Of a stretch of 64,000 nt of DNA, positions 9,110 through 17,133 are shown piece after piece. Source of the DNA: Salinarchaeum laminariae (GTDB lineage Archaea; Halobacteriota; Halobacteria; Halobacteriales; Salinarchaeaceae); assembly GCF_023204835.1 (NCBI RefSeq), contig NZ_CP096270.1, positions 248,001 through 312,000 of the forward strand. Reading direction: 5' to 3'. The position numbers and the translations under genes are program-made. Under the pieces are notes generated by a model. That model was not told the origin of the DNA. It worked only from the letters and a program-made list of their open reading frames with translations, and did not search any database. Position 1 is the stretch's first letter. Every line of letters begins with the position of its first letter.

Positions 9110-9403
9110 CTACGACCAGACGAACATGTAGGAGTAGGTGAGCCCAAAGTAGAGCAGGATGATCACGACGGTCAGCTTGACGTGCAGCGTGAACAGATCG
9201 TGGGTCTCCTCGTCGTGTTCGTCCTCGTAGCGCGCTCGCTGGGCCTCGTCCATCTTCGAGTTGTGCTCGATCCCCAGATGGAGGATCCAGAGCCGTTCGG
9301 TCTGGAGCGGATACTCACAGTAGGGACACCGATAGATTTCGGTGCCCTCGGGCACGTCGAGCTCCGCGTCGTCGGGGACGTGGCCGGCGTCGGCGGTGGC
9401 CAT
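9110..9403 (-). CDS. Small C2H2-type zinc-finger protein with C-terminal membrane anchor
   Basis: A 97-residue protein starting MATADAGHVPDDAELDVPEG. One zinc-finger-like motif is visible, C-x2-C-x12-H-x4-H (starting CPYCEYPLQTERLWILH), followed by an acidic stretch and one hydrophobic segment near the C-terminus (LTVVIILLYFGLTYSYMFV). This suggests a membrane-tethered zinc-binding protein with its finger in the cytoplasm. The frame is open upstream to 9556, but the N-terminal extension is not protein-like, so ATG 9401-9403 is used. Function unknown. It is divergent from the DUF5784-like gene. Confidence 0.8.
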   Translation of the reverse strand: MATADAGHVPDDAELDVPEGTEIYRCPYCEYPLQTERLWILHLGIEHNSKMDEAQRARYEDEHDEETHDLFTLHVKLTVVIILLYFGLTYSYMFVWS

Positions 9404-9554
9404 TGCAAGTGGGTAGATGGCGCGAGCCAAAGTGTCCTGCGTCTCGGCGGCGCGATTCGAGCGATCTGACGGCTCGCAGGACCCATCCTTGCAGGCCAGA
9501 CCGTGTGAATCACCGTCCCGGAAGCGGTATCCGGTGGGAACGCCGAGTACTGGC

Positions 9555-10547
9555 ATGGCGAGCCCGCTTCGATTTCGCTACGATACCGGCGGCTGGTCCG
9601 ACCAGCGCGTCCGCCGGGAACTCTACGGCTCTCTCGAGGACTACGCAGGCGTGACGTGGGTCGAACCCGAACACGAGCTTCACGGCTGGGACGCGGCGCG
9701 GTTCGAACTCGGCAACGGAGACCTCGCGCTGTTCGCGTGGCGCGACGGCGAGGCCTACTGGCTCGGCAACACCGAGACGCCGAGCGCGCTCTGGAAGACG
9801 AACAAGCGCGGCTGGGAGGAGGTCCCCTTCGAGCTGGCGCGCTGGGCGCGACGCGAGCTACTCGACGACCTCTACGACCGCGCGCCGTGGCTCGAAGAGT
9901 ACGAGTATCTGACGTGGTTCTTCCTGCCGGTGTTGATGAGCAAGGACGGCACCGAGACCGCGCTGGAGTTCTTCAAGGAGCACGCCGCGGGATTCCCGAA
10001 CGCGAGCCGCGACGCCGGCCTGCAGTTCTACGACGAGTTCCTCGAAAGCGGCGTGCTCGAGGACCACCGCGAGACGATGGCCGGGAAGCTCGGAACCAGC
10101 GGCCGGCTTGATCTCACGCGGATGCGCGCCGCGATGGGCGAGTTCACCGTCGCCAAGCTGCTCCACGACGCCGGCTACGATCTCGAGCCGGAGATCGAAC
10201 TCGGCAGCGGCTACGCGCTGGACTATCGCGTCGACGACACCCTGATCGAGGTCGCCCGCCCGCAGCCGCCGGCCCGCCGCACGAACGCCAACACCCCGAT
10301 CGCGGCCGTCAGAGAGACGGCTCGCTCGAAGGGCCGCGGCCAGCTCGACACCCACGCCGGCGCGCTGCTCGTCGTCGACTGCACGAGCTTCCCCGACGAC
10401 GCCTGGCGGTCGCTCCGCGCGGAGCATCCCGACCTCCCCTACCAGCCGACGCTGGTGATCCGGGCCCGGCCAGATCGCGGGATCGAGGCGTTCGAGGTCG
10501 GGAACGTCCCCATCGACGTGTCCGGAACGGTCGCCCTGCCGAACTGA
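9555..10547 (+). CDS. Haloarchaeal conserved hypothetical protein (DUF5784-like)
   Basis: A 330-residue soluble protein starting MASPLRFRYDTGGWSDQRVR. I recognise the overall pattern as the haloarchaeal DUF5784 family, from memory only. The C-terminal third (GYALDYRVDDTLIEVARPQP, then LDTHAGALLVVDCTSFP) looks like a restriction-endonuclease-type alpha/beta core with D, E and D residues, but no nuclease signature is certain. The upstream in-frame extension to 9417 overlaps the divergent gene's promoter and is rejected. No operon partner. Function unknown. Confidence 0.8.
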   Translation: MASPLRFRYDTGGWSDQRVRRELYGSLEDYAGVTWVEPEHELHGWDAARFELGNGDLALFAWRDGEAYWLGNTETPSALWKTNKRGWEEVPFELARWARRELLDDLYDRAPWLEEYEYLTWFFLPVLMSKDGTETALEFFKEHAAGFPNASRDAGLQFYDEFLESGVLEDHRETMAGKLGTSGRLDLTRMRAAMGEFTVAKLLHDAGYDLEPEIELGSGYALDYRVDDTLIEVARPQPPARRTNANTPIAAVRETARSKGRGQLDTHAGALLVVDCTSFPDDAWRSLRAEHPDLPYQPTLVIRARPDRGIEAFEVGNVPIDVSGTVALPN

Positions 10548-10648
10548 CACCCAGGCTGCACTGACCAGTTCACACTGCGCCCACCGAATGAAGCGTCGCC
10601 GCCCCGCACCGCACAACGCTTTTGCTCGCAGGCGGGGAACCCCGGTGC

Positions 10649-12073
10649 ATGACCGAGGAGACGTCCGGCGACGATCCGGACGCGGAGCCCGACGCCGAGG
10701 ACGGGGACCGAGCGCCCGACGTCGACGAGGACGAAGAACGCGAGTCCGACGTCGGTGGTGAGGAGCAGGAGGAAGAACCCCCATCCGACGTCGATGCAGA
10801 GGATCTCGCGCCCGCACGGAGCGAGGAGGAGCCGGACGTCGACGCCGCTCGTGCGGAGCTCGAAGCCATCGGGCGAGCGGACGAGGACGAAGAGGAGGAA
10901 GACGAGGAAGACGACGGGGAACTGGGCGAATCGAGTGACGAGGCCAGATCCGAGCCCAGCGACGGCGAATCAAAAGCAGATGAGTCGAGCGATGACGGCC
11001 AGCGAGAAAACGGGCCGAGCAACGACGATCTCGAAGCGGCAGCAGCGGACCGAGAGGACGAGGACTCGCAGGACGACGACGTCACCGACGACGCTGCGAA
11101 CGACACTGCCGACGAACCCGTGGACGCCGACGACGCTGCGGACGATGCCACGGACGCCGACGATGACGACGAGCACGACAGCGACGACGATGGCGACGGG
11201 GACCCCAACCCCGAAGATCTCGTTCGCGATCCCGACGAGCCCCAGGTCACGAGTTCGCTGGACGCTGCCGCGGAGGCAGAGGAAGACGGCCCGGGCGACG
11301 GCGAGGGCGGTGCCGACACCGCTGGGGCAGCCGAATCGGCCGACGCCGAATCTCACGGAGCGGAGACCGAATCGGTCGAAGGGGACGCCGCTCCAGGCGA
11401 GGCGGGAGCGGATGGCGACGAGTCCAGCTCGACCGATTCAGACGGCGACGCGGACCAGGAAGCAACGGACGCCGACGACACTGCGACGGACGATGCCGAC
11501 GATGCGTCTGCTGACGACGCCGAATCCACCGACAACGGACACCAGCCCGGCGTTCCCGACGACGTCCAGAAGTACGACCGGTTCAAGAAGGTCGACGGCT
11601 CGCAGTACGACCGCGTCAACGAGTTCCTGCGCGATCGCACCTACATCACCGCCCGCGAGTGGGCGATCGCGCGGCTCTGCTCGGACTTCCGCACGGAGAC
11701 CGGCGTCGAGATGACGAAAATCGGCGAGAATCTCCCGGAGCTCGTCCCCTTCATGACCGACACGTACACGCCACAGGCCGTGAACCAGGCCCGCTCGTCC
11801 TTCGAGGACAAGGTCCGGACAGCTGGCGCGACCTTCCTCTACGGCGCGATGTGTGACTTCTTCACCGCCGAAGAGCTCGACGACGTGATGTACGAGGCCA
11901 CGGAGGTCGCGAAGTTCCTGCTCGAAGTCGAGGGCGTGGAGCTCTCCGTCGAAGACGAACTCGACGCCGAGGACCGAATTTCTGCCGTGATGCGGGACGT
12001 GCGATCCTCCAGCGCGGAACTGCGCCACGAACGGTGTCCGGACTGCGGGGCGGAGCTCTCCGGCGGGGACTGA
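10649..12073 (+). CDS. Haloarchaeal conserved protein with a long acidic N-terminal region (DUF5806-like C-terminal domain)
   Basis: A 474-residue protein. Residues 1-303 are almost entirely Asp, Glu, Ala, Ser and Thr with no predicted fold. The conserved part starts at about residue 304 (VQKYDRFKKVDGSQYDRV) and runs to the end, including TYITAREWAIARLCSDFR and a final CPDCGAEL zinc-knuckle-like pair. I recall this domain as DUF5806, mostly seen as a stand-alone protein of about 200 residues, so the acidic region is an unusual extension. The middle of the domain (MTKIGENLPELVPF) resembles helical DNA- or protein-binding folds, but no activity can be assigned. The start is ATG 10649; the frame is open nine codons further upstream. 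Confidence 0.8.
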   Translation: MTEETSGDDPDAEPDAEDGDRAPDVDEDEERESDVGGEEQEEEPPSDVDAEDLAPARSEEEPDVDAARAELEAIGRADEDEEEEDEEDDGELGESSDEARSEPSDGESKADESSDDGQRENGPSNDDLEAAAADREDEDSQDDDVTDDAANDTADEPVDADDAADDATDADDDDEHDSDDDGDGDPNPEDLVRDPDEPQVTSSLDAAAEAEEDGPGDGEGGADTAGAAESADAESHGAETESVEGDAAPGEAGADGDESSSTDSDGDADQEATDADDTATDDADDASADDAESTDNGHQPGVPDDVQKYDRFKKVDGSQYDRVNEFLRDRTYITAREWAIARLCSDFRTETGVEMTKIGENLPELVPFMTDTYTPQAVNQARSSFEDKVRTAGATFLYGAMCDFFTAEELDDVMYEATEVAKFLLEVEGVELSVEDELDAEDRISAVMRDVRSSSAELRHERCPDCGAELSGGD

Positions 12074-12251
12074 GACGGACCGGAGCCCAATCCAGCGCGC
12101 TTCGAGACGCATCTGCACTGGATCGACGAACGGACGATCGGTGGGGAGACTCCCGCGACCGGTGCCCCGTCTGTACCGTCAGACGGGCCGATAGCGATGG
12201 CCGTGGAGGGGTAGCTTTCGGGGAGTTTCTCGCTCTGAACCGGGAGGACCG

Positions 12252-12258
12252 GTATAGG
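12252..12258 (+). promoter_or_regulatory. TATA-like element of the 12283 lipoprotein gene
   Basis: GTATAGG lies 25-31 bases before the ATG, the spacing expected for a leaderless haloarchaeal transcript. Confidence 0.5.
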
Positions 12259-12282
12259 ATCCCCGCCGACAGATGAGCCGAT

Positions 12283-13158
12283 ATGGCCCTCCGAGCCACA
12301 GATCGACGGAGCGTACTGCTCGCAACTGGAACCGCAGCCGCAGCAGCACTCTCAGGGTGCGCGAACGCCGCCTCACTGCTCACCGAGAACGACAACGCCC
12401 CCAGCAGGGAGAACTTCCGTGCAGCGATCCAGGCCTACGTCGACGCCGGCATGGACGGCGACGTCGACGCCGTCGCGGACGCCGTCCACCCCGCGAGCGC
12501 GATGCACCCCGATCGATGGGAGGGGAGTGAGTGGGAGTTTACGATCGAGGACGGAAATGTGCCCGAGGATATCGAGGTCGAGGGCATGTCGATCGGCGCC
12601 ACGGTCGACGACGTGCTCGCGCTCGAGTACGCGGACCTGTGGTACGATGCTGAGGAGCTCGAAACGGCGATCGGCTCCGAGGACATCGCGATCGTCGAGA
12701 TCGCTACTGAGGGGACGGATTCCGAGGAACAGGACACCTGGGCGCTCGCGACCGACGACGGAGAGTGGACGGTGCTGTTCGCCAGCACCGAGGACGATAC
12801 GCCGGACGATCCGCAGGAAGCGTTCGAACCCGAGATCCGCGACGAAGACGGGGACGTCGTCGACCGCGTCGACTGGAACTGGGAGCAGGACGGCGAGGAC
12901 CAGGCCGCCGCGGACGCAGAGTTGGCAAGGGTGATTCTCACTGAGGACCCGGGCGTCGAGGCCGACACCGTCCGCATCGAGTCGACGATCGCTGGAACCG
13001 AGGTGGAGTTCTACAACGACCAGAACGGGAACGCGTCGACCACGTGGGCTGGCGCCTGGGGGTCGGTCAGTCTCGATCCCGACGGCGACCAGATCGTGGT
13101 AACGGCGATCGACGACGGTGAGGAGACTATCGTCCACCGGGTACACTACGAGCCCTGA
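12283..13158 (+). CDS. Predicted lipoprotein of unknown function
   Basis: A 291-residue protein with an N-terminal TDRRSVLLATGTAAAAALSG followed by Cys: a twin-arginine-like signal and lipobox (Cys at about residue 26). The mature protein is acidic. The first half has the character of a small SnoaL/NTF2-like domain (FRAAIQAYVDAGMDGDVDAV, then VHPASAMHP), with the second half beta-rich. The NTF2-like reading is tentative. It overlaps the end of a convergent remnant gene by 13 bases. Likely exported and membrane-anchored. Confidence 0.8.
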   Translation: MALRATDRRSVLLATGTAAAAALSGCANAASLLTENDNAPSRENFRAAIQAYVDAGMDGDVDAVADAVHPASAMHPDRWEGSEWEFTIEDGNVPEDIEVEGMSIGATVDDVLALEYADLWYDAEELETAIGSEDIAIVEIATEGTDSEEQDTWALATDDGEWTVLFASTEDDTPDDPQEAFEPEIRDEDGDVVDRVDWNWEQDGEDQAAADAELARVILTEDPGVEADTVRIESTIAGTEVEFYNDQNGNASTTWAGAWGSVSLDPDGDQIVVTAIDDGEETIVHRVHYEP

Positions 13159-13505
13159 CTGGCTGCCACCGTCCCAGAGTCGCGAACGAGCGTGTTCGCT
13201 ACTGCTCCCGCTCCCTGATCACCGACCGATCCAACCTGGAAATCGATCGCTGTCCCCGATAGCCCGCGCGTCAGGTCCAGATCCGCTGTGAAATCCTGCC
13301 CGATTGCCCGCAGGCCGTCGGCGCCCTCGAAGGCTAGTTCGTAGACGTAGGGGCGACCGAGCATGATCGCGTCCGCGCCGAGCGCCAACGCGACGATCGC
13401 GTCCGAGCCGCGGCAGATGCCGATGTCGAAGAGGACGTCCGCGTCCCCACCCACGCGGTCGACGACCTCCGGGAGCGTCGGATTCAGGATCGTCCGCGTC
13501 AGGCC
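13146..13505 (-). pseudogene. C-terminal remnant of an FMN-dependent alpha-hydroxy-acid oxidase (lactate 2-monooxygenase type)
   Basis: Only about 115 residues remain. They match the C-terminal end of the FMN-dependent alpha-hydroxy-acid dehydrogenase family: LPEVVDRVGGDADVLFDIG, then ALALGADAIMLGRPYVYELA and LDLTRGLSG. The family normally has about 350-400 residues, with FMN- and substrate-binding His and Arg further upstream; none of that is present. The strongly conserved DSGIRRG motif reads DIGICRG here, so a phosphate-binding Arg is lost. No in-frame ATG precedes the homologous part. The piece is a decayed 3' end and not a functional enzyme. Confidence 0.7.
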
Positions 13506-13611
13506 CGTCGTCGGTCATGGAGTGTGTCCCGAGTGACGCTCAAAAGACGAACGTGCGGCCACGTGGCGGGCTGGTCCTGCGCCCGCGACGGATAGACGTG
13601 TTCGACCGTGT

Positions 13612-14652
13612 TCAGGGGTCTGCAGGGGAGTTCAGAAGAATCGTGATCGCGCTTCCGCCCTCCGGGCGATCGGTGTATTCGACAGCGCCGCCGTAGGCCG
13701 TGACGATCCAGCGGACGAGCCAGAGTCCGAGCCCATTTCCGTGATCGAGGGGCGTCAGGTCGAGCTCACCGGTGAGCAGCCGTCGCTCGCGATCGGGGAG
13801 CCCCGGTCCGTCGTCGGTGACCGTGATCGCGACGCCGTCATCGGTCTCGCGTGCCGAAACGGTCACGACGGGCGTCGCCGCGTCGGAGTGTCGAACGGCG
13901 TTGTCGAGCAGCGAGGCGAGCGCTCGATCAAGATGGCCGCCCGTGAGCGCTCGCGGTACGTCGCCGACGTCGACCACGAGGTCGGCGCGGTCGAGTAGCT
14001 CCACCGCCTCCCGTGCGTCGTCGACGGCAGCCTCGATCTCGATCGGGTCGAGCGTGGGATCCGCGTCGAGGGCTTGCTCGACGTCGCGGGCCTCGTCGCC
14101 GAGCCGGGAGAGCGTGAGCGCGCTGTCGTGAATCGTCTCTGCGGCGGCCACCTGTTCGGGCGAATCAGCGGCCTCGACCAGCTCCTCGGCGTGGCCCGTG
14201 AGGACGTTCACCTCGGTGCGGAGGTTGTGTCTGAGCACCCTGTTGAGCACGGCGAGCTGTCGTTCCTGCCGAATTTCGTCGGTGAGATCCGTGTAGATCG
14301 CGAAGCCGCGATCGCCGTCGTCGTAGGGAACGCCCCGGTAGAGGACGGTCTTGACGCCCTCGTCCGTGCGGCGGTCGACGACGGCGTGGTTTTGCTTGCC
14401 GCTCGCGGTTCGCTCGTCGAACCGATCGCTCTCGCCGGCGAGCCAGCTCGGGACGATCAGGCTGTTGAGTGACTCCCCCTGCACTTCCGATGGTTCGTAG
14501 CCGAAGAGATCGACGAATGCGTCGTTGACTGCCCGAACGACGGGCTCGTCGTCGACGAGTTCGAAGTCGACGATCGCGTCCTGGACGTGCTCGAAGAGAT
14601 GTGCAAAGCGCTGGGCGTCGAGGTCCTGCTCGGGGTGAGGCTGCTGGTGCAT
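13612..14652 (-). CDS. PAS-domain sensor histidine kinase
   Basis: A 346-residue protein without membrane segments. A PAS domain occupies residues 15-125 (FAHLFEHVQDAIVDFELVDD, FVDLFGYEPSEVQGESLNSL). The phospho-acceptor helix has NRVLRHNLRTEVNVLTGHAE, the haloarchaeal H-box form with His at RHN. The HATPase domain shows the N-box (LDNAVRHSD), G1 (TDDGPGLP) and G2 (GNGLGLWLV). It is a cytoplasmic sensor kinase; the signal and response regulator are unknown and no regulator gene is adjacent. An in-frame ATG 32 codons upstream is possible, but 14652 gives a normal N-terminus before the PAS domain. Confidence 0.9.
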   Translation of the reverse strand: MHQQPHPEQDLDAQRFAHLFEHVQDAIVDFELVDDEPVVRAVNDAFVDLFGYEPSEVQGESLNSLIVPSWLAGESDRFDERTASGKQNHAVVDRRTDEGVKTVLYRGVPYDDGDRGFAIYTDLTDEIRQERQLAVLNRVLRHNLRTEVNVLTGHAEELVEAADSPEQVAAAETIHDSALTLSRLGDEARDVEQALDADPTLDPIEIEAAVDDAREAVELLDRADLVVDVGDVPRALTGGHLDRALASLLDNAVRHSDAATPVVTVSARETDDGVAITVTDDGPGLPDRERRLLTGELDLTPLDHGNGLGLWLVRWIVTAYGGAVEYTDRPEGGSAITILLNSPADP

Positions 14653-15119
14653 TCGCGTCACGCGACGGTCACCAGCCGCGGGCCATAACGCTTGCCGCCC
14701 GATCAGTAATATCCCTAATATCCCATTATTCACCCGGGATGAATCCATTTATGACTACGTACGGCGTTGTTTGGAAGGAAAAGTAGGAACTACATCGATT
14801 TCCCCGAGAAGGGAAGGAGATCCACGGAAAACACCGCACCTCGTAGCAGCGGAGCACCCACCCCACGCTCGGCGGTGGCTGGCGCGTGAAAACAGAAGAG
14901 CATCCGCGAGCGCCAATCGCGCGAGCGGTTCCCGAAGGCGAGCGAGCACGATTTGCGAGCGAGCCGCCGGTTTTTCGCCTTCTGGCGAGCGGAGCGAGCC
15001 GTTTCACTGCCTGCGAGGGCAACACCCGAGCAGGCGGCTTGTTTGGTCCAGATTTTTTCGCGGAGGGTTCCCGCAACGAGCGTAGCGAGTGAGGAAACGC
15101 ACCTCGAAAAAGGTGGGCT
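14653..15119. repeat. 467-base non-coding region with haloarchaeal GC-rich dispersed-repeat character
   Basis: From about 14,850 the sequence is a patchwork of short motifs such as GCGAGCGAGC, CGGAGCGAGCCG and CAACGAGCGTAGCGAGTGAG, and it ends in an A/T-rich piece (GAAAAAGGTGGGCTTT) at the psmB stop. No plausible protein is encoded. Similar Arg/Ser/Glu-type repeat DNA recurs at 8.5-9.1 kb and 53.1-53.4 kb in this window. The 14700-14760 part is A/T-richer and should hold the kinase promoter. Confidence 0.5.
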
Positions 15120-15839
15120 TTAGATGACGTCCGCGTAGTCTTCGTGACCGTGGATCTCGACGCCCTCCGCAGTCACTTCGGCGACGTAGATCCCGTTACC
15201 GGAGCCGGTGTCGCGCTCGGTCGCGCTCTGGATACCGTGGGCCGCCACGCCGATCGCCTCGTCGGTCGTGAGGTCGTCGGCGTACTCCTGCTCGAGGGTC
15301 CCGTAGGCGAGTTGCATCCCGCTGCCGGTGACGCTGTAGTCGTCGGGCATGACGCCACCCGCGGGGTCGATGGTGTAGACGTGGCTGCCCTCGTCGTCGA
15401 CGCCACCGAGAATCGGGTTGATCGCGAAGAACGGGCCGCCGCGGATGAAGTTCCCAGCGAGCGTAGAGAGCGCCTGCATGCTCATGGAGTCGCCGCGACG
15501 GGCCTCGTAGAGGTTCGCTTCGGCGCGGAGACTGGAGATGAAGGACTGGGCGCCGCCCACGGAGCCGACCATCGTCAGTGCGGCGGTGGGGTGAACCTGC
15601 TCGACCTTCTGGACGTTCTTGTTCGCGACGAATCGGCCGGCCAGGGAGGCGCGCTGGTCGGTCGCGATGACGACGCCCTCCTCGGTCGTGATGCCGATGG
15701 TCGTGGTGCCCGTCTTGGCCACGGAGTCGAGGTCCTCGCTGCCGTTGTCGGGCAGGGAGCCCAGACGAGGCTCGAAGGGATCCTCGGGACCGTCGTCGAT
15801 GCCAGCGGGCGTCTGCGGGGCGGTCGGTGGCTGTCGCAT
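15120..15839 (-). CDS. psmB: Proteasome beta subunit
   Basis: A 239-residue precursor. Self-cleavage should occur in AKTGTTTIGI between Gly44 and Thr45, freeing the catalytic Thr nucleophile; the acidic propeptide is 44 residues. Expected features follow: GVVIATDQRASLAG, Lys in FVANKNVQKVEQ, and GSGMQLAYGTLEQEY. It forms the two inner rings of the 20S proteasome and degrades unfolded or SAMP-tagged proteins. The start at ATG 15837-15839 gives the usual propeptide length. No alpha subunit is adjacent, as is common in haloarchaea. Confidence 0.96.
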   Translation of the reverse strand: MRQPPTAPQTPAGIDDGPEDPFEPRLGSLPDNGSEDLDSVAKTGTTTIGITTEEGVVIATDQRASLAGRFVANKNVQKVEQVHPTAALTMVGSVGGAQSFISSLRAEANLYEARRGDSMSMQALSTLAGNFIRGGPFFAINPILGGVDDEGSHVYTIDPAGGVMPDDYSVTGSGMQLAYGTLEQEYADDLTTDEAIGVAAHGIQSATERDTGSGNGIYVAEVTAEGVEIHGHEDYADVI

Positions 15840-15948
15840 TAACGGGTGATTCTGCCCCCGAGGATAAAAAGGCGTCCGGTACCGGCCGGTGGGCGGGGAA
15901 CGATCGGATAGAGAGAACGGCCGGAGAGAAGCCGGTAGCGCCGTCGCT

Positions 15949-16122
15949 TCAGCGTGCGCAGGCTGCTTCGTACCTACTGCCGAGCCCATCGACCAGTCGG
16001 TGGACCGGAAGCGGGAGGCCGACGCGGTTGGTTACGAGTGCGATCGGCAGCATGACGATGCCGAGGGCGATCGACAGCTGGTACAGGGCGAACAGGGTTG
16101 CGCGGTGGACGCGATCGATCAT
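15949..16122 (-). CDS. Small membrane protein, 57 residues
   Basis: A short gene starting MIDRVHRATLFALYQLSIAL and ending after a segment beginning GLPLPVHRLVDGLGSRYE. One clear hydrophobic span covers about residues 9-29, with a basic N-terminal end (DRVHR) that should stay in the cytoplasm. The tail is amphipathic and carries no catalytic motif. I recall short proteins of this pattern in other haloarchaea but cannot name a family. Support comes from a well-placed TATA element 31 bases upstream and from codon use with high third-position GC. It is followed by psmB on the same strand, separated by 109 bases. Confidence 0.7.
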   Translation of the reverse strand: MIDRVHRATLFALYQLSIALGIVMLPIALVTNRVGLPLPVHRLVDGLGSRYEAACAR

Positions 16123-16152
16123 CGGACGTACCTCGTTCGTGGTCCCCGGACC

Positions 16153-16160
16153 CTACATAA
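16153..16160 (-). promoter_or_regulatory. TATA element for the 57-residue membrane protein
   Basis: On the minus strand this reads TTATGTAG, 31-38 bases before the ATG at 16122, the right position for a leaderless transcript. Confidence 0.55.
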
Positions 16161-16240
16161 GGGTTACTGCCCGCTAGCCGACAGCTCGGTCGATAGTGAC
16201 AGAGCACCCCGGCGCAGTATAGCGGTTCAACTGTAGTTGC

Positions 16241-16324
16241 ACTCGTCTCAACTAGATGAGTGTTCGGGGCGCTGTGACGCCAAAGTAAGGGCTCAATGAG
16301 CCGGTGGGCAGGCATACGTTATGC
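16241..16324. other. Three short dyad symmetries in the intergenic region before the DUF555 gene
   Basis: ACTCGTCT/AGATGAGT (16241-16261, one mismatch), GGCTC-AAT-GAGCC (16290-16302) and GCATA-CGT-TATGC (16312-16324). They lie in the 303-base gap between the divergent small membrane protein and the DUF555 gene. They may be operators or RNA hairpins; no other gene is visible in the gap. Confidence 0.4.
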
Positions 16325-16425
16325 AGATTATTCAGGGATCGTGCGCATGGACTGTGACCGTCGAGCGGCAGCCGTGACGCGGCCGAACCACAAGGTATCA
16401 CTCCCTCCGGCCCACAGGTCGGAGT

Positions 16426-16794
16426 ATGAGCAACTACCTCGTCGTGATGGAGGCAGCGTGGCTCGTGCGAGACGTCGAGTCGATCGACGACGCCATCGGG
16501 GTCGCCGTCAGCGAGGCGGGCAAACGCCTCAATCAGAAAGACATGGACTACGTCGAGGTCGACGTCGGCGCGACGGGCTGTCCGGCCTGTGGCGAGCCGT
16601 TCGACTCGGCCTTCATCGCCGCGCAGACCGCTCTCGTCGGGCTGGTCCTCGAGATGGAAGTCTTCAACGCAGACAGTACCGAACACGCCCAGCGGATCGC
16701 CAAGAGCGAGGTCGGCGGCGCGCTCCACGACGTTCCCCTCGACGTCGTCGAGACGATCGAGCACGAGGACGACGAGGAAGACGACGAGCGCTGA
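16426..16794 (+). CDS. DUF555 / UPF0212 family protein
   Basis: A 122-residue conserved archaeal protein. It starts MSNYLVVMEAAWLVRDVESI, the hallmark N-terminus of the UPF0212 family, and contains one zinc-ribbon-like CPACGEPF at about residues 53-60, followed by a helical segment (AFIAAQTALVGLVLEMEVFN) and an acidic tail. The biochemical function of the family is not established. Length is normal. No operon partner. Confidence 0.9.
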   Translation: MSNYLVVMEAAWLVRDVESIDDAIGVAVSEAGKRLNQKDMDYVEVDVGATGCPACGEPFDSAFIAAQTALVGLVLEMEVFNADSTEHAQRIAKSEVGGALHDVPLDVVETIEHEDDEEDDER

Positions 16795-17133
16795 GACGGC
16801 GGTTTGCGTTCCCTTCGATCCACGATGGTTGTACCCAGTAGCTTCATGGCTAGCGCTAGCTCCACCCAGGACGCATCACTCGGAGGGGCAACAGGTCGAT
16901 ACCTACTGGAGTCGCTTGAAGAAGGAGAGCCGTCGCCAGGCAGTTCGCTGGACAGTCCAATATGGCCTGAGTGGGCGAAGCAGCGGGACTGGCCATAGCG
17001 GCTGAAGCGTCAAAACTCTCCGAAGCGACCTCCTACCTGACAGCAGTCGTGCAGGGTCACTCGGGACCGAATTCAACTTTATAATGAACGTTCGGAACAT
17101 TCTTTGGCGCCGTCGGTGTTGGACTGCGTATAG
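16795..17133. other. Intergenic region upstream of the PEP synthase gene
   Basis: No supported gene. Short open frames exist at 16804-16998 and nearby but lack conserved character. The last 60 bases hold the probable PEP synthase promoter (TTTATAAT, 17078-17085) followed directly by GAACGTTCGGAACATTC, a dyad-like sequence that could be an operator. Confidence 0.45.
17078..17102 (+). promoter_or_regulatory. Promoter and dyad-like sequence upstream of the PEP synthase gene
   Basis: TTTATAAT at 17078-17085 is a good archaeal TATA box and would give a leader of about 25 bases. The adjoining GAACGTTC-GG-AACATTC forms an imperfect inverted repeat near where the transcript would start. No TrmB-type TACT-N7-AGTA box was seen. 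Confidence 0.45.

Noticed and set aside
8467-9141. Several frames of 70-170 residues in the hairpin-rich region
   Set aside because: All are Arg/Ser/Ala-rich products of short DNA repeats, present on both strands and in several frames at once.
10570-11356. Ser-rich and Val-rich frames opposite the acidic protein gene
   Set aside because: They arise from GAC/GAG-rich acidic coding read backwards (GTC, CTC, TCG codons). No homology signs.
15974-16315. 113-residue frame on the minus strand
   Set aside because: Pro/Arg/Ser-rich without structure. The same strand has a better short gene (15949-16122) with a proper promoter.
16804-16998. 64-residue frame upstream of the PEP synthase gene
   Set aside because: No conserved character, no membrane span or motif, and no well-placed TATA box. 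It may be chance.
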